Notes: generated from the sequence alone by a model not told the origin. 64,000 nt of DNA from GCA-2712985 sp964515905 (GCA_964515905.1 CAZEWK010000072.1:7634-71633); one strand, 5' to 3'; positions 18,835 to 28,711 are shown, numbered from the stretch's first letter. Numbers and translations: made by a program.

Positions 18835-19674
18835 CTAATTAGTACTTGCTAGGGGTTTTATCGATTGTTCCAGTGCGAAGGAGCCATCATGACTCAAGCT
18901 GGGGACTGATGCTCTGGCGCTTGCAGATTTGGATAAGTCCAGGTCCGCAAAAATCAAACCAGGACTATTACCAGCATCTGCTAGGACCCGCCCCCATGGA
19001 TCAATAATTAAAGAGTGTCCATAAGTTGAGCGTTGCCCATAGTTTGTACCACACTGTGCAGGAGCAAGCACATAACAACTGGTTTCTATGGCTCGCGCCC
19101 GTAATAAAATATGCCAGTGTGCTTCGCCTGTTGGCCGCGTGAATGCAGAGGGAACAGTAAGAATCTCTGCACCCGCCTGGGCGAGTTGTCGATATAGGTG
19201 GGGGAACCTCAAATCATAGCATATACTTAGTCCAATTTTGCCGATTGGAGTTTTCGCCAAAATTGCAGAGGCCCCTGGCTGGTAGCGATCCGATTCCCGA
19301 TATGATTCCCCATTCGGTAAATCGACGTCGAACATATGAATTTTATCGTACCGTACTGTTATCTGGCCCAGATTATTAATCAGGAAAGACCGGTTAACCA
19401 GCGTGCGCTCGGAATATAGAATGGCCAATGAGCCGACCAAGGTCCACAATCCCCTTTTAGCAGAGAGCTCGCGAAAGGCGTTGAGAGCAGGATGGGAATC
19501 CTCAACAGTCGCGTGCTTCAGCATTTCTTTACCCGGTCCCAAGTGACCCGTGTTTTCCGGAGTTGCTACAAATTCTGCTCCCTCATCCCAGGCCACATGC
19601 ATCAGGTCGCATGTCGCTTGAATATTGGCAGCCATACTTGGACCACTGTTTAACTGGAGACACGCAACCCGCAT
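18835..19674 (-). CDS. Carbon-nitrogen hydrolase (deaminated glutathione amidase-like nitrilase)
   Basis: 279-residue nitrilase-superfamily amidase. The Glu-Lys-Cys triad is visible: Glu in ATPENTG (about residue 41), Lys in RYDKIHMFDVDLP, Cys in LSICYDLRFPHLYRQLAQ. The sequence is closest to the Nit1 branch, whose known activity is hydrolysis of deaminated glutathione. It follows grxC by 7 bases in the same direction, so the two glutathione-linked genes probably share a transcript. Confidence 0.9.
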   Translation of the reverse strand: MRVACLQLNSGPSMAANIQATCDLMHVAWDEGAEFVATPENTGHLGPGKEMLKHATVEDSHPALNAFRELSAKRGLWTLVGSLAILYSERTLVNRSFLINNLGQITVRYDKIHMFDVDLPNGESYRESDRYQPGASAILAKTPIGKIGLSICYDLRFPHLYRQLAQAGAEILTVPSAFTRPTGEAHWHILLRARAIETSCYVLAPAQCGTNYGQRSTYGHSLIIDPWGRVLADAGNSPGLIFADLDLSKSASARASVPSLSHDGSFALEQSIKPLASTN

Positions 19675-19681
19675 GACTCCC

Positions 19682-19942
19682 CTATCTTTCCTTCAACAGT
19701 GGTTCTAGTTCCCCGGACTCATCAAGCGCTACCAGTTCATCCGAACCCCCTACATGCAGTTCTCCAATGAATATCTGAGGTACACTCGTCAATCCACCAG
19801 AACGCTCAATCATTTCTAAACGACGTTCCGGCTCCCTTATCACATCAACCTCGTTGTACTCGACACCCCTAATATCGAGCAATCTTTTTGCTCGCCAACA
19901 AAACGGGCAAAGGTCCGTCACGTAGATAGTTACTTTTTCCAT
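19682..19942 (-). CDS. grxC: Glutaredoxin 3
   Basis: 86-residue dithiol glutaredoxin that reduces disulfides with glutathione. The active site is CPFC (Cys12, Cys15), a variant of the common CPYC. The cis-proline segment TSVPQIF and the glutathione-binding HVGGSDEL are both present. It is first in a pair with the nitrilase gene. In many alphaproteobacteria comF lies just upstream; here that space is a 273-base gap with no comF. Confidence 0.95.
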   Translation of the reverse strand: MEKVTIYVTDLCPFCWRAKRLLDIRGVEYNEVDVIREPERRLEMIERSGGLTSVPQIFIGELHVGGSDELVALDESGELEPLLKER

Positions 19943-20215
19943 TTAAACCCGCCTACAACCATTCTCTAGTCTTCACTCTAACACGGTAACAATTAACGTT
20001 ACCAATATCTCTTCTAATAGCCAATCAATGTGTTGCTATTTAGATTCTCAAAAGTCAACAAAACTACTTGGGATGCCAATCTATGTGGCATAGGACCCAA
20101 CTATCCACTAAATTACATGTTCTATTAACAATTTCCGGGCAAAACGCTTACATATTTCACCGGTATCCATGTCTTAGCGCAAATCCCACCCAAAGGTTAA
20201 TTGGTCAAAAGAAAC

Positions 20216-21115
20216 ATGAAAAATTCGAACATTGATATTTTTGATCGGAAAGCGCTGCAGCAACACCGAGACCGGGCTGCCAGCAACTTTAGAGAACACG
20301 ATTTTCTTTTTCGCAGGATTAATGTGCAACTCTCCGAAAGACTGGAGATCATTAAGAAACAGTTCAATTCAGCCTTGGACCTTGGCTGTCACACGGGGCA
20401 ACTTGGCAAAGTTGTATCTCGCCGTAATAAAATACAAAACATTGTATACTGCGATATCTCATGTGAGATGGCACGGTCCTGCCCAATGCCGAGACTAGTA
20501 GCAGACGAAGAAGAGATGCCATTCAAGGATAACAGTTTTGATGTGGTAATAAGTTCTCTGTCTTTACATTGGGTGAATAACCTTCCAGCAGCCCTTTTAG
20601 AAATAGCACGGTGTTTAAAACCAGACGGTCTCTTCCTTGCCGCCATGTTTGGCGAAAAAACTTTACTGGAACTTCGTAGAAGCCTAATTGCCTCGGAAAG
20701 CGCCAATAGCAAGCATGTGTACTCACGGGTATCGCCATTTACTACTATGAGGGACGTTGGCAACCTACTGTTGAGAGCAAACTATGCGCTGCCTGTCGTG
20801 GACAGAGATAACATCAACGTTGCCTATCCCAATGCTCGTGCGCTCATGGCTGAACTACGGGGAATGGGAGAAACTAATTCTATGCGCGAACGCCCCCGCC
20901 ATTTTACTAAACCGAGCATTCTAAATGCGACACAGACCCATTACCAAAAAGAGAAAGGGAAATTGTGTAACCAAATTCTGGCAGAGTTTGAGATCATTTA
21001 CTTAACCGCGTGGAAAAGCCATCACAAACAGCCTCAGCCATTATCGCGTGGAAGCGGAAAGGTCCCGCTCATAGAAGCACTAGGTGTGAAAGGTACCAAA
21101 TTATTTAAACAATAG
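20216..21115 (+). CDS. Methyltransferase, BioC/NDUFAF5-like
   Basis: About 299 residues, starting near NIDIFDRKALQQHRDRAASNF, the N-terminal signature of the alphaproteobacterial BioC-like/NDUFAF5 group. Motif I is ALDLGCHTGQLGKVV and a later motif is DVVISSLSLHWVNNLPAAL. The NDUFAF5 homologue hydroxylates a complex I subunit in mitochondria; BioC methylates malonyl-ACP in biotin synthesis; which applies here is open. A TTG at 20201, preceded by AAAGG, is an alternative start. The 3' end overlaps the convergent GNAT-MutT gene by 11 bases. Confidence 0.85.
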   Translation: MKNSNIDIFDRKALQQHRDRAASNFREHDFLFRRINVQLSERLEIIKKQFNSALDLGCHTGQLGKVVSRRNKIQNIVYCDISCEMARSCPMPRLVADEEEMPFKDNSFDVVISSLSLHWVNNLPAALLEIARCLKPDGLFLAAMFGEKTLLELRRSLIASESANSKHVYSRVSPFTTMRDVGNLLLRANYALPVVDRDNINVAYPNARALMAELRGMGETNSMRERPRHFTKPSILNATQTHYQKEKGKLCNQILAEFEIIYLTAWKSHHKQPQPLSRGSGKVPLIEALGVKGTKLFKQ

Positions 21116-22079
21116 TGCGAACAGGGCCGGACAAAAGAAATGTTTTTAAATCCTCAATCAAAATAGTGTCCGCTTCTGGCACACCAAATTGTGTCAAATC
21201 TTTTGCGGGAACCCATTTAATCTCTTGGTGGCTAATAGCCCTACACGAACCTGACCAACTACGGCAAACGAATAATGACATTAAAAGGTGAAAATTGGTA
21301 TAGCGATAAGACACGAACCCAAATGGTCTCAAGTCGTTCTGGCCGACAACAACCCCTAATTCCTCGTATATTTCTCGGATCGCAGCCTGCGCTGCCGTTT
21401 CACCAGGATCCAACTTCCCACCTGGAAACTCCCAAAGCCCCGCCATTGACGCACCTATTCGACGTTGACCCAGCAAAACTCGATCGTCTTTATCCACAAG
21501 AGCCACTGAGCTCACAATAACCAGAGGCAAACTACCTGAAAGATTGGTCTGGGACTTGTCACTATCTTTTATATGATAGACCTGTGTGTGAACATTTTTT
21601 TTTGCTGGGCTGTTACTCCCATAACCTTCGTCACAAGTGAATCCTGCCTCTTCCAATATTTGGTGAGCCTTCAAAGAAGGAGCCTCAACCTCTGCATACA
21701 CATACTGCAAGTGCAAAGCCCGTAATCCAAGATCTATGAGTCGTTGCAGAGCTTCTACCTCATAGCCGTTCGCCTCAAAGTTTTTTGAGAAACAGAAACC
21801 CACCTTTCCAGCAAATTGGGCCACTTCTAGGCTAACCAACCCAATAAGCCTGTCAGCATCAGACAACCAACATCCAAATACGTATTTAGTACCTATGATC
21901 AACTCATCGCGACATCCTATAATCCAGTCGGATAAGGAAAGTCTCTGGGGTCCGAATAGTCCGGGCACTTCCCCCACACAAATGCTAAAATCACACCATA
22001 AATTGTGAAGATCTTTAGAGTCGCCCGTGTTAAAATAGCGTAAGCATAATCTGTCGGTCTGAATAACTGCAAACTGCAT
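21105..22079 (-). CDS. GNAT acetyltransferase fused to MutT-type Nudix hydrolase
   Basis: 324-residue two-domain protein. Residues 1-170 are a GNAT fold of the RimJ/RimL type (QTDRLCLRYFNTGDSKDLHNLW ... APSLKAHQILEEAGF). Residues 185-320 are a Nudix domain with the complete box at 221-243 (G-x5-E-x7-REIYEELGV), of the MutT type that cleaves 8-oxo-dGTP; the LLGQRRIGASMAGLWEFPGGK segment is typical. In related genomes these are two adjacent genes after argJ; here one continuous frame joins them by a short linker (about 170-185). The ATG at 22079 lies 8 bases past the argJ stop; a TTG at 22091 would overlap argJ and is less likely. Confidence 0.9.
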   Translation of the reverse strand: MQFAVIQTDRLCLRYFNTGDSKDLHNLWCDFSICVGEVPGLFGPQRLSLSDWIIGCRDELIIGTKYVFGCWLSDADRLIGLVSLEVAQFAGKVGFCFSKNFEANGYEVEALQRLIDLGLRALHLQYVYAEVEAPSLKAHQILEEAGFTCDEGYGSNSPAKKNVHTQVYHIKDSDKSQTNLSGSLPLVIVSSVALVDKDDRVLLGQRRIGASMAGLWEFPGGKLDPGETAAQAAIREIYEELGVVVGQNDLRPFGFVSYRYTNFHLLMSLFVCRSWSGSCRAISHQEIKWVPAKDLTQFGVPEADTILIEDLKTFLLSGPVRTIV

Positions 22080-22087
22080 CGGAGCTC

Positions 22088-23317
22088 TCAACTTCTGTAA
22101 TCACCATTGATGGTGACATAATCATGGGTCAAATCACAGGTCCAAACAGTTGCGTTTCCGTTTCCAATTCCCATTTTCACACTGATTTCAATGTTGGGCT
22201 GCCTCATATATCTAGCTACTGGCCGTTCATCGTATCCTGGCAACAAATCTCCATTTCGTGTAATCGGAAATTCTCCAATACAAATTTCGAGTTTATCTGG
22301 ATCAATGCACTGGCCAGCTTTACCCACTGCCATGAGTATCCTCCCCCAATTAGGATCTGAACCAGCCATCGCCGTTTTTACGAGGGGGGAGTTTGCTATT
22401 GAAAATGCAATCTGGCGAGCGGCACCAGTGTTTTCAGCTCCTTTCACAGAAATTGTTATAAACTTACTTGCTCCCTCTCCGTCTCTCACTATCTGCTGAG
22501 CAAGGTCCACCAGTAGCGAGTCCAATGCCTTTCTGAATTCTACAAGATCCGGACTTTGGATAGAGTGTATTCCAGCACCTAACGGTACTGCCCCCGTCGC
22601 GAAAGCTAGAACCGTGTCACTGGTTGAGGTATCACCATCTACGGTTATCGAATTAAAACTTTTTTTGTTTGCAGCAACCAGCATTCGCTGGAACAAATTT
22701 CTAGGAATGTCCGCATCTGTAAATATATAAGCCAGCATAGTACCCATATTGGGAGCGATCATCCCGGACCCCTTAGCAATTCCATTAATCCGTATGATTT
22801 GACCATTGACCTCGATTGATCGGCTCGCACCTTTCGGGAAGGTATCTGTAGTCATTATTGCTCTTGCAGCCTCTGACCATCTTTTTGGACTAGCCCGTTT
22901 GTGCAGGGATGGCAGCTTCCGCATTATTTTTTGATGGTCCAAAAGTTCCCCAATCACACCTGTTGAAGACACAAACACCTGCGACATTGGACAACCCACA
23001 ATTTTGGCTGTCGTTCGCACCGTTTGCTGTACCGCCTCAGCACCAGCCTTGCCAGTCCAAGCGTTTGCGTTCCCTGAATTAACGACAAGCGCCCTACCCT
23101 TACCGTGTGAAATTATTGATTGGTCCCATTTGACTGCCGCAGAAGGGGTAGCAGAACGCGTGAACACCCCGGCCACAACCACTGGCCGGTCGAATACAGC
23201 CAGCATCAGATCCTTACGAGCAGCATATTTAATACCCGCCGTGGCTGCCCCGAGTCTAACACCTGAGATTGGCAAAAGCCTAGGAAACCGGTTGGAACCC
23301 TCCGCAATTTTCGACAT
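22088..23317 (-). CDS. argJ: Bifunctional glutamate N-acetyltransferase/amino-acid acetyltransferase
   Basis: Ornithine acetyltransferase of the cyclic arginine pathway, possibly also making N-acetylglutamate. The 409-residue precursor should cleave itself before the catalytic threonine in KGSGMIAPNMGTMLAY. The residue before the threonine is Gly rather than the common Ala. The C-terminal part (GSDPNWGRILMAVGKAG, HDYVTINGDYRS) is complete. It is transcribed away from secA and just ahead of the GNAT-MutT gene. Confidence 0.96.
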   Translation of the reverse strand: MSKIAEGSNRFPRLLPISGVRLGAATAGIKYAARKDLMLAVFDRPVVVAGVFTRSATPSAAVKWDQSIISHGKGRALVVNSGNANAWTGKAGAEAVQQTVRTTAKIVGCPMSQVFVSSTGVIGELLDHQKIMRKLPSLHKRASPKRWSEAARAIMTTDTFPKGASRSIEVNGQIIRINGIAKGSGMIAPNMGTMLAYIFTDADIPRNLFQRMLVAANKKSFNSITVDGDTSTSDTVLAFATGAVPLGAGIHSIQSPDLVEFRKALDSLLVDLAQQIVRDGEGASKFITISVKGAENTGAARQIAFSIANSPLVKTAMAGSDPNWGRILMAVGKAGQCIDPDKLEICIGEFPITRNGDLLPGYDERPVARYMRQPNIEISVKMGIGNGNATVWTCDLTHDYVTINGDYRS

Positions 23318-23420
23318 AATATCCGACTCAAAAAAAGTAAATTAAACGATCATAGGGTAATTTTCTTTTAAATTTGGCACACGAGCAGACCGTACACAAG
23401 CAGATGAATCAGTCCATGCG

Positions 23421-23449
23421 TTGACACAACCGTTATAGGTGCTTATGTG
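23421..23449 (+). promoter_or_regulatory. Possible secA promoter
   Basis: A perfect TTGACA at 23421 is followed after 17 bases by TATGTG. The -10 element is weak, but position and spacing suit secA, whose start is 52 bases beyond. Confidence 0.33.
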
Positions 23450-23500
23450 AGGTGTACTACCTTATACCGGTTTGAGACGTGCCGGATGAAGAGGATAGCA

Positions 23501-26176
23501 ATGATCTCTGCCTTAGCCCGGCGCGTTTTTGGCTCAGCCAATGACCGCCTTATAAAGTCGTATCTTCGAACGGTAAACCAGATTAATGATCTGGAACCTC
23601 AACTGGAAAAGCTGTCTGACGAGGATTTGCGTGCTCGAACGGATTGGTTACGTTCACGAGCAAAACAGGGGGAGGAGCTTGACGCACTCTTAATGGAGGC
23701 TTTTGCGACTGTTAGAGAAGGAGCAAAACGTACCTTAAACCAACGACACTTCGATGTGCAGTTGATTGGCGGAATGGTCTTACATAACGGCACAATCGCG
23801 GAAATGAAGACAGGCGAAGGGAAAACACTAGTAGCAACTTTGCCAGTGTATCTTAATGCTTTGATAGGTAAGGGCGTCCACGTAGTCACGGTCAACGATT
23901 ACCTAGCACAACGAGATGCGGCCTGGATGGGTCAGATATATGAGTTCCTTGGTTTAAAAGTTGGGTGCATTATTGGGGGATTAAGTGATGAAGATCGACG
24001 TACCGCTTATTCGGCAGATGTCACCTACGGGACTAACAATGAATTTGGATTTGATTATCTGCGCGACAATATGAAATTTACCCTAGATGCCATGGTACAA
24101 CGTCCCTTCAGTTTCGCTATTGTAGATGAAGTTGATAGTATCCTCGTAGATGAAGCAAGAACCCCTCTTATTATTTCGGGGCCCACAGAAGATAATTCAG
24201 CTCTCTATACTTCGATGGACCAGATAATGCCGAAACTGGACCCCACTGACTATGAAAAGGATGAAAAAGCTCGTGCGGTTACTCTAACGGAGAGTGGAGC
24301 TGAGAAGGTGGAGGAAGTTTTGCGTGAGCAAAATCTCATCAAAACACCGGACCTCTATGACATAGACAACGTCAGCATTGTCCACCATATCAATCAGGCA
24401 CTGCGAGCACACAAGCTGTTTACTCGAGATACTGACTACATTGTTAAAGATAACAAGGTCATTATCATTGATGAATTTACTGGCAGAATGATGGAAGGCC
24501 GGCGTTATTCAGATGGATTGCACCAAGCGCTCGAGGCCAAAGAGCGGGTAGAGATCCAAAACGAGAACCAGACCTTAGCTTCTATTACTTTTCAGAATTA
24601 TTTTCGTATGTACCCTAAACTTGCAGGAATGACAGGTACAGCAGCGACCGAGGCCTCTGAATTTAGTGAAATATACAATTTAGATGTGGTAGATATTCCG
24701 ACCCATCTCTCTATGGTACGCCTCGACAATGACGACGAAATTTACCGAACAACTGAGGAAAAGTGGAAGGCCGTAATAGCGCAAATTAATGATTGTTGTA
24801 AAAAAGGCCAACCGGTTTTAGTCGGTACTACAAGTATTGATAAGTCTGAGGATTTATCCAAACGGCTCAAAAAAGCTAACATAAAACATAATGTTTTAAA
24901 CGCTAGATATCACGAGCAAGAAGCAAAAATAATTGCGCAAGCCGGCATCCCTGGGGCGGTTACAATTGCTACCAACATGGCAGGAAGAGGAACTGATATT
25001 CAACTTGGGGGCAACGCAGAAATGCAGTTGCCTCAATCGAAACACGGCAAGAATACTGCTGTTAGTAATACGGATCCCGCGACAGAAATAGTGTCGAAGA
25101 TTGATGCAGCCCATAACCAGGTTTTAGATGCAGGAGGTCTTTACGTCATTGGCACTGAGCGCCATGAAAGCCGGCGTATCGACAACCAATTGCGTGGTCG
25201 ATCAGGGCGCCAAGGTGATCCTGGGGAATCAAAGTTCTATCTTTCTCTCGAAGATGACCTGATGAGAATATTTGGTTCAGAAAGAATGGACACCATGTTA
25301 AGAAAATTAGGGTTGAAAGAAGGTGAAGCCATCTTTCACCCGTGGATTAATAAGGCGCTCCAAAAAGCACAGCAGAAAGTTGAAGCTCGTAATTTTGACA
25401 TTCGGAAAAACTTGCTTCGCTTTGACGACGTAATGAACGATCAGCGCAAAGTAGTGTATCAAGAGCGCCTGGAAATAATGGACAGTAGCGATATTTCGGA
25501 TGTAGTAAATGACATGCGAAGAGAAGTGATCGAAGAACTAGTAGAACGCCACATCCCTGAAAAGGCATATGCAGAACAATGGGAAACAGCGGCCCTCACG
25601 GTAGAATGTCAAAGGCTATTTGCTCTTGAACTGCCCATCGATGATTGGGCCAAAGAAGAGGGCATGGCTGAATCGGAAATTGAGGCACGCATTACCGACG
25701 CCGTTGAACGAAAAATGGCGGAGAAGGTAGCCCGCCACGGCCCCGAATTGATGCGGGCTGCTGAAAAAAGCCTTGTTTTACAAATACTTGATCAGCAATG
25801 GAAAGACCATCTCTTAAACCTTGACCACTTGCGGCAGGGGATTGGTTTGCGTGCGTATGCTCAGCGTGATCCACTCAACGAGTACAAGACCGAAGCATTC
25901 AATTTATTCCAAACAATGCTAGCCCGTTTTCGCGAAACCGTTACTACATTGCTATCGCATGTAGAATTTCATCCGGACCCAGTTGGAGCGGCGGCTGGCC
26001 AAGACAAACGAACCGTTAATAAACCGCGCCATTCAACTAACCCGCCTACGCATCCAATTAATAAAAATAGTCGCAACCCCGCGGATCCTTCTACGTGGGG
26101 GAAAGTTGGAAGAAATTCACCTTGCCCCTGTGGATCTGGTAAAAAATACAAGCACTGTCACGGCTCCGTTGCATAA
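23501..26176 (+). CDS. secA: Preprotein translocase ATPase SecA
   Basis: Motor that drives unfolded preproteins through SecYEG. The 891-residue protein carries Walker A MKTGEGKTLVA, the VDEVDS Walker B region, the preprotein-binding domain, NMAGRGTDIQLGG, the helical scaffold and wing domain, and a C-terminal SEC-C zinc tail (SPCPCGSGKKYKHCHG). I start at the ATG at 23501 (MISALARRVFGSANDR), which has GAGG seven bases upstream and the family N-terminus; a GTG-initiated frame from 23447 would add 18 unrelated residues. Confidence 0.98.
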   Translation: MISALARRVFGSANDRLIKSYLRTVNQINDLEPQLEKLSDEDLRARTDWLRSRAKQGEELDALLMEAFATVREGAKRTLNQRHFDVQLIGGMVLHNGTIAEMKTGEGKTLVATLPVYLNALIGKGVHVVTVNDYLAQRDAAWMGQIYEFLGLKVGCIIGGLSDEDRRTAYSADVTYGTNNEFGFDYLRDNMKFTLDAMVQRPFSFAIVDEVDSILVDEARTPLIISGPTEDNSALYTSMDQIMPKLDPTDYEKDEKARAVTLTESGAEKVEEVLREQNLIKTPDLYDIDNVSIVHHINQALRAHKLFTRDTDYIVKDNKVIIIDEFTGRMMEGRRYSDGLHQALEAKERVEIQNENQTLASITFQNYFRMYPKLAGMTGTAATEASEFSEIYNLDVVDIPTHLSMVRLDNDDEIYRTTEEKWKAVIAQINDCCKKGQPVLVGTTSIDKSEDLSKRLKKANIKHNVLNARYHEQEAKIIAQAGIPGAVTIATNMAGRGTDIQLGGNAEMQLPQSKHGKNTAVSNTDPATEIVSKIDAAHNQVLDAGGLYVIGTERHESRRIDNQLRGRSGRQGDPGESKFYLSLEDDLMRIFGSERMDTMLRKLGLKEGEAIFHPWINKALQKAQQKVEARNFDIRKNLLRFDDVMNDQRKVVYQERLEIMDSSDISDVVNDMRREVIEELVERHIPEKAYAEQWETAALTVECQRLFALELPIDDWAKEEGMAESEIEARITDAVERKMAEKVARHGPELMRAAEKSLVLQILDQQWKDHLLNLDHLRQGIGLRAYAQRDPLNEYKTEAFNLFQTMLARFRETVTTLLSHVEFHPDPVGAAAGQDKRTVNKPRHSTNPPTHPINKNSRNPADPSTWGKVGRNSPCPCGSGKKYKHCHGSVA

Positions 26177-26226
26177 GGTATAGATGCCAGGGCAGCTTGG
26201 AGTGAGTCCGAGTTCTTGCTAATTAG

Positions 26227-27324
26227 CTAAACGTTGAACCGGAAAAGTATTACATCGCCATCCTTAACCACATAATCCCGTCCTTCTTGTCTCAGTTTCC
26301 CTTGCTCCCGGCATAGTGCCTCGCCACCAAATGACACATAGTCGTCAAAAGAAATTGTTTCTGCTCTGATAAAACCCCTAGCGAAATCGCTATGTATTTT
26401 ACCAGCCGCCTCTTCCGCGTGCGATCCAGATTTTAATGTCCAAGCACGTGCTTCCTTAGGTCCCGCTGTAAAATATGTTATTAAGTTAAGTAACGAATAT
26501 CCCGCATTTATGACACGTGAAAGCCCAGATTCTGCCAGTCCTACAGTCCCTAAAAACTCCTTACGCTCGTCACTGTCATCGATAGACGCTATTTCTGCCT
26601 CTATCCGGGCGGAAACGGCCACACACTCCGCTCCTAATCCCTGCGCATGTATCTGCAAAGCGCCCGAGAACTCATTGCCATTTGTAATTGCTTCTTCATC
26701 TATATTACAAATGTACATCACGGGTTTTGCAGATAAGAGCTCTAACTCCGCTATTGTTGAAGACAAAGCGTCAGGTGGTTTTACCAAACGAGCCGGCCTT
26801 CCTTCATCAAGGTTACTTTCTACGAAAGAAATTGCTTCGATAACGTCTCCAGCTTTTTTGTCGCCACCCCGATTTTTACGAGTTAAGGACTCGCGACGCC
26901 GCTGTAAACTTTCTAAATCCGCCAAGATCAGTTCCGCCTCAACAACTTGCACATCGGATATTGGGTCGATGGCGCCCTCACTATGACTAACTTCATCACC
27001 CCCAAAACATCGCACCACGTGCGCAATTGCATCTACACCCCTGATTTGACCAAGAAACTGATTCCCCAAACCCTCACCAGCACTCGCACCGCGCACTAAC
27101 CCAGCGATATCGATGAACTCTAGAGTCGTTGGAACTACTGATTTCGCGTTTGTTAACAAAGCAATTTGATCTAATCTGGAATCTGGCACTGGGACGCGGC
27201 CTACATTTGGCTCTATAGTGCAAAAAGGATAGTTGGCAGCCTCGACCGCAGCGCTGGTTAGTGCATTAAATAATGTGGATTTCCCAACATTGGGTAGACC
27301 GACTATGCCGCAGTTGAAACCCAT
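26227..27324 (-). CDS. ychF: Redox-regulated ATPase YchF
   Basis: Obg-family P-loop protein that prefers ATP over GTP and associates with ribosomes. The 365-residue protein has the G1 motif GLPNVGKST, DIAGLVRGASAGEG (G3), and in place of the GTP-specific NKxD the sequence NIDEE, which explains the ATP preference. The C-terminal TGS-like domain (TYFTAGPKEARAWTL...DYVVKDGDVILFRFNV) is complete. It is last of a minus-strand series with prs, rplY and pth, 45 bases after pth. Confidence 0.97.
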   Translation of the reverse strand: MGFNCGIVGLPNVGKSTLFNALTSAAVEAANYPFCTIEPNVGRVPVPDSRLDQIALLTNAKSVVPTTLEFIDIAGLVRGASAGEGLGNQFLGQIRGVDAIAHVVRCFGGDEVSHSEGAIDPISDVQVVEAELILADLESLQRRRESLTRKNRGGDKKAGDVIEAISFVESNLDEGRPARLVKPPDALSSTIAELELLSAKPVMYICNIDEEAITNGNEFSGALQIHAQGLGAECVAVSARIEAEIASIDDSDERKEFLGTVGLAESGLSRVINAGYSLLNLITYFTAGPKEARAWTLKSGSHAEEAAGKIHSDFARGFIRAETISFDDYVSFGGEALCREQGKLRQEGRDYVVKDGDVILFRFNV

Positions 27325-27369
27325 CTAACTATCATTCCTGACTAATCGCTTGTCGAAGTTTTTTTGAGA

Positions 27370-27960
27370 TTAAGATTTGCCATTTGCTAATTTTCGTAAA
27401 TTACTGACTTTGTTGGCAAACCCAGAATCATCTCCAATGAGAACAACCGGTAACGCTTCAGCAATCGCAGTTACCGTCTCTCTGAGCCAAAATTGATCGT
27501 CCTCTAAAAAGTCGTTCAAAACGAAGGTCGAAACCAACTCCTTACTGCCGGGATGACCTATACCTATTCTTATCCGGCGGTAATCTTTACCAATATGCCC
27601 ATCTATACTTTTTAGCCCGTTGTGACCCCCTGTTCCTCCGCCAGTTTTTACGCGTATCTTACCTGGTTCCAAATCAATATCATCATGTACTACTAAGATC
27701 TGTTTTGGAGTTAATTTGAAGAACCGTAACGCTTGGCCCACTGAACGCCCGGAGTCGTTCATAAAGGTTGCCGGTTTCAGTACCCCCACTCGGTTACCGT
27801 CAATATCACCATATGCCGTACACCCAGAAAATTGTTTTTTATAATTCCCGAGGCCATGGAGTTGGGCTACTTTATCGACCACCATAAAACCAATATTGTG
27901 GCGGTTCCGGGCATGTTTACGTTGTATATTCCCTAGTCCGACGATTAACTGCACAACCAA
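27370..27960 (-). CDS. pth: Peptidyl-tRNA hydrolase
   Basis: Releases tRNA from stalled peptidyl-tRNA. The 196-residue protein has the motifs VGLGNIQRKHARNRHNIGFM (catalytic His in the last part), KPATFMNDSGRSVG, VVHDDIDLEPGKIRVKTGGG and GHNGLKSIDGHIG. The second residue block usually reads GNPG-x-Y; here GNIQRKH is a mild departure, while His and Asp catalytic residues are kept. It starts 3 bases after the rplY stop, so the two are surely co-transcribed. Confidence 0.96.
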   Translation of the reverse strand: MVVQLIVGLGNIQRKHARNRHNIGFMVVDKVAQLHGLGNYKKQFSGCTAYGDIDGNRVGVLKPATFMNDSGRSVGQALRFFKLTPKQILVVHDDIDLEPGKIRVKTGGGTGGHNGLKSIDGHIGKDYRRIRIGIGHPGSKELVSTFVLNDFLEDDQFWLRETVTAIAEALPVVLIGDDSGFANKVSNLRKLANGKS

Positions 27961-27963
27961 AGG

Positions 27964-28662
27964 CTACTTCTGATCACTTTCTTCTGTATCAGGAGTAGCA
28001 TCCCCCTCTGCACCTTCAACGGCGGGACCTTCACCTTCTAGTGGTTCTCCATCCTCACCCAATTCAACTTCCTCTTCTTCCGTTTCCTCAACCATAACAG
28101 TCGGCGCAGCAACAGTTGCTATGGTAAAATCTCGGTCTGTGATTACTGGAGTCACTCCCTCTGGCAAAGTTACCGCGCTTATTTTAACCGAATCCCCTAT
28201 GTCAAGCTCTCCAATATCTGCTTCGAGTTGGGTGGGAATGGCATCAGCGCGGCAAGCCAATTCTATTGTACGGCGCACCACGTTTAATACACCGCCACGC
28301 TTTAGGCCCGGTGATTCTTCTTCATTCTGGAAGACCATTGGAACATCCACATTAACCACGCTATCCGACGTCAATCGTAAAAAGTCGATATGCAGTAAGG
28401 CATCATTAACGGGGTGTAACTGAACTTCCCGCGCAAGCACTCGGTAGTTCTCTCCGTCCACGGTTAGGGTATAGAGACGACTAAAAAAACCACTTTTCTG
28501 ATGTTCTTGAATAAGGTGGGCACCTTCAACAGATATGGGGACTGGTTTTTCTCCACCCCCATAGACTATACCCGGCACTCTCCCACTACGACGCATCGCA
28601 CGTGCCGCACCCCTAGTGGTTGCCTCTCGTCGAGCAGCTTTAAATTCAGCTACATCTGCCAT
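27964..28662 (-). CDS. rplY: Ribosomal protein bL25 (Ctc form)
   Basis: 5S-rRNA-binding large-subunit protein of the long, general-stress (Ctc) type, 232 residues. An N-terminal L25 domain (ARREATTRGAARAMRRSGRVPGIVYGGG) is followed by the TL5-like beta domain (VVNVDVPMVFQNEEESPG... LEADIGELDIGDSVKISAV) and a very acidic tail rich in Glu and Gly. It precedes pth, the usual order. Confidence 0.96.
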   Translation of the reverse strand: MADVAEFKAARREATTRGAARAMRRSGRVPGIVYGGGEKPVPISVEGAHLIQEHQKSGFFSRLYTLTVDGENYRVLAREVQLHPVNDALLHIDFLRLTSDSVVNVDVPMVFQNEEESPGLKRGGVLNVVRRTIELACRADAIPTQLEADIGELDIGDSVKISAVTLPEGVTPVITDRDFTIATVAAPTVMVEETEEEEVELGEDGEPLEGEGPAVEGAEGDATPDTEESDQK

Positions 28663-28711
28663 CTTCGTTTACTCCTAAAAATACGTTTCCGGCCCACACC
28701 AAAAAACGATA

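Noticed and set aside
19943..20215. Remnant of comF between grxC and the methyltransferase gene
   Set aside because: All frames are closed by frequent stops and no ComF motif is visible; only a short GGTAAC/GTTACC inverted repeat is present.
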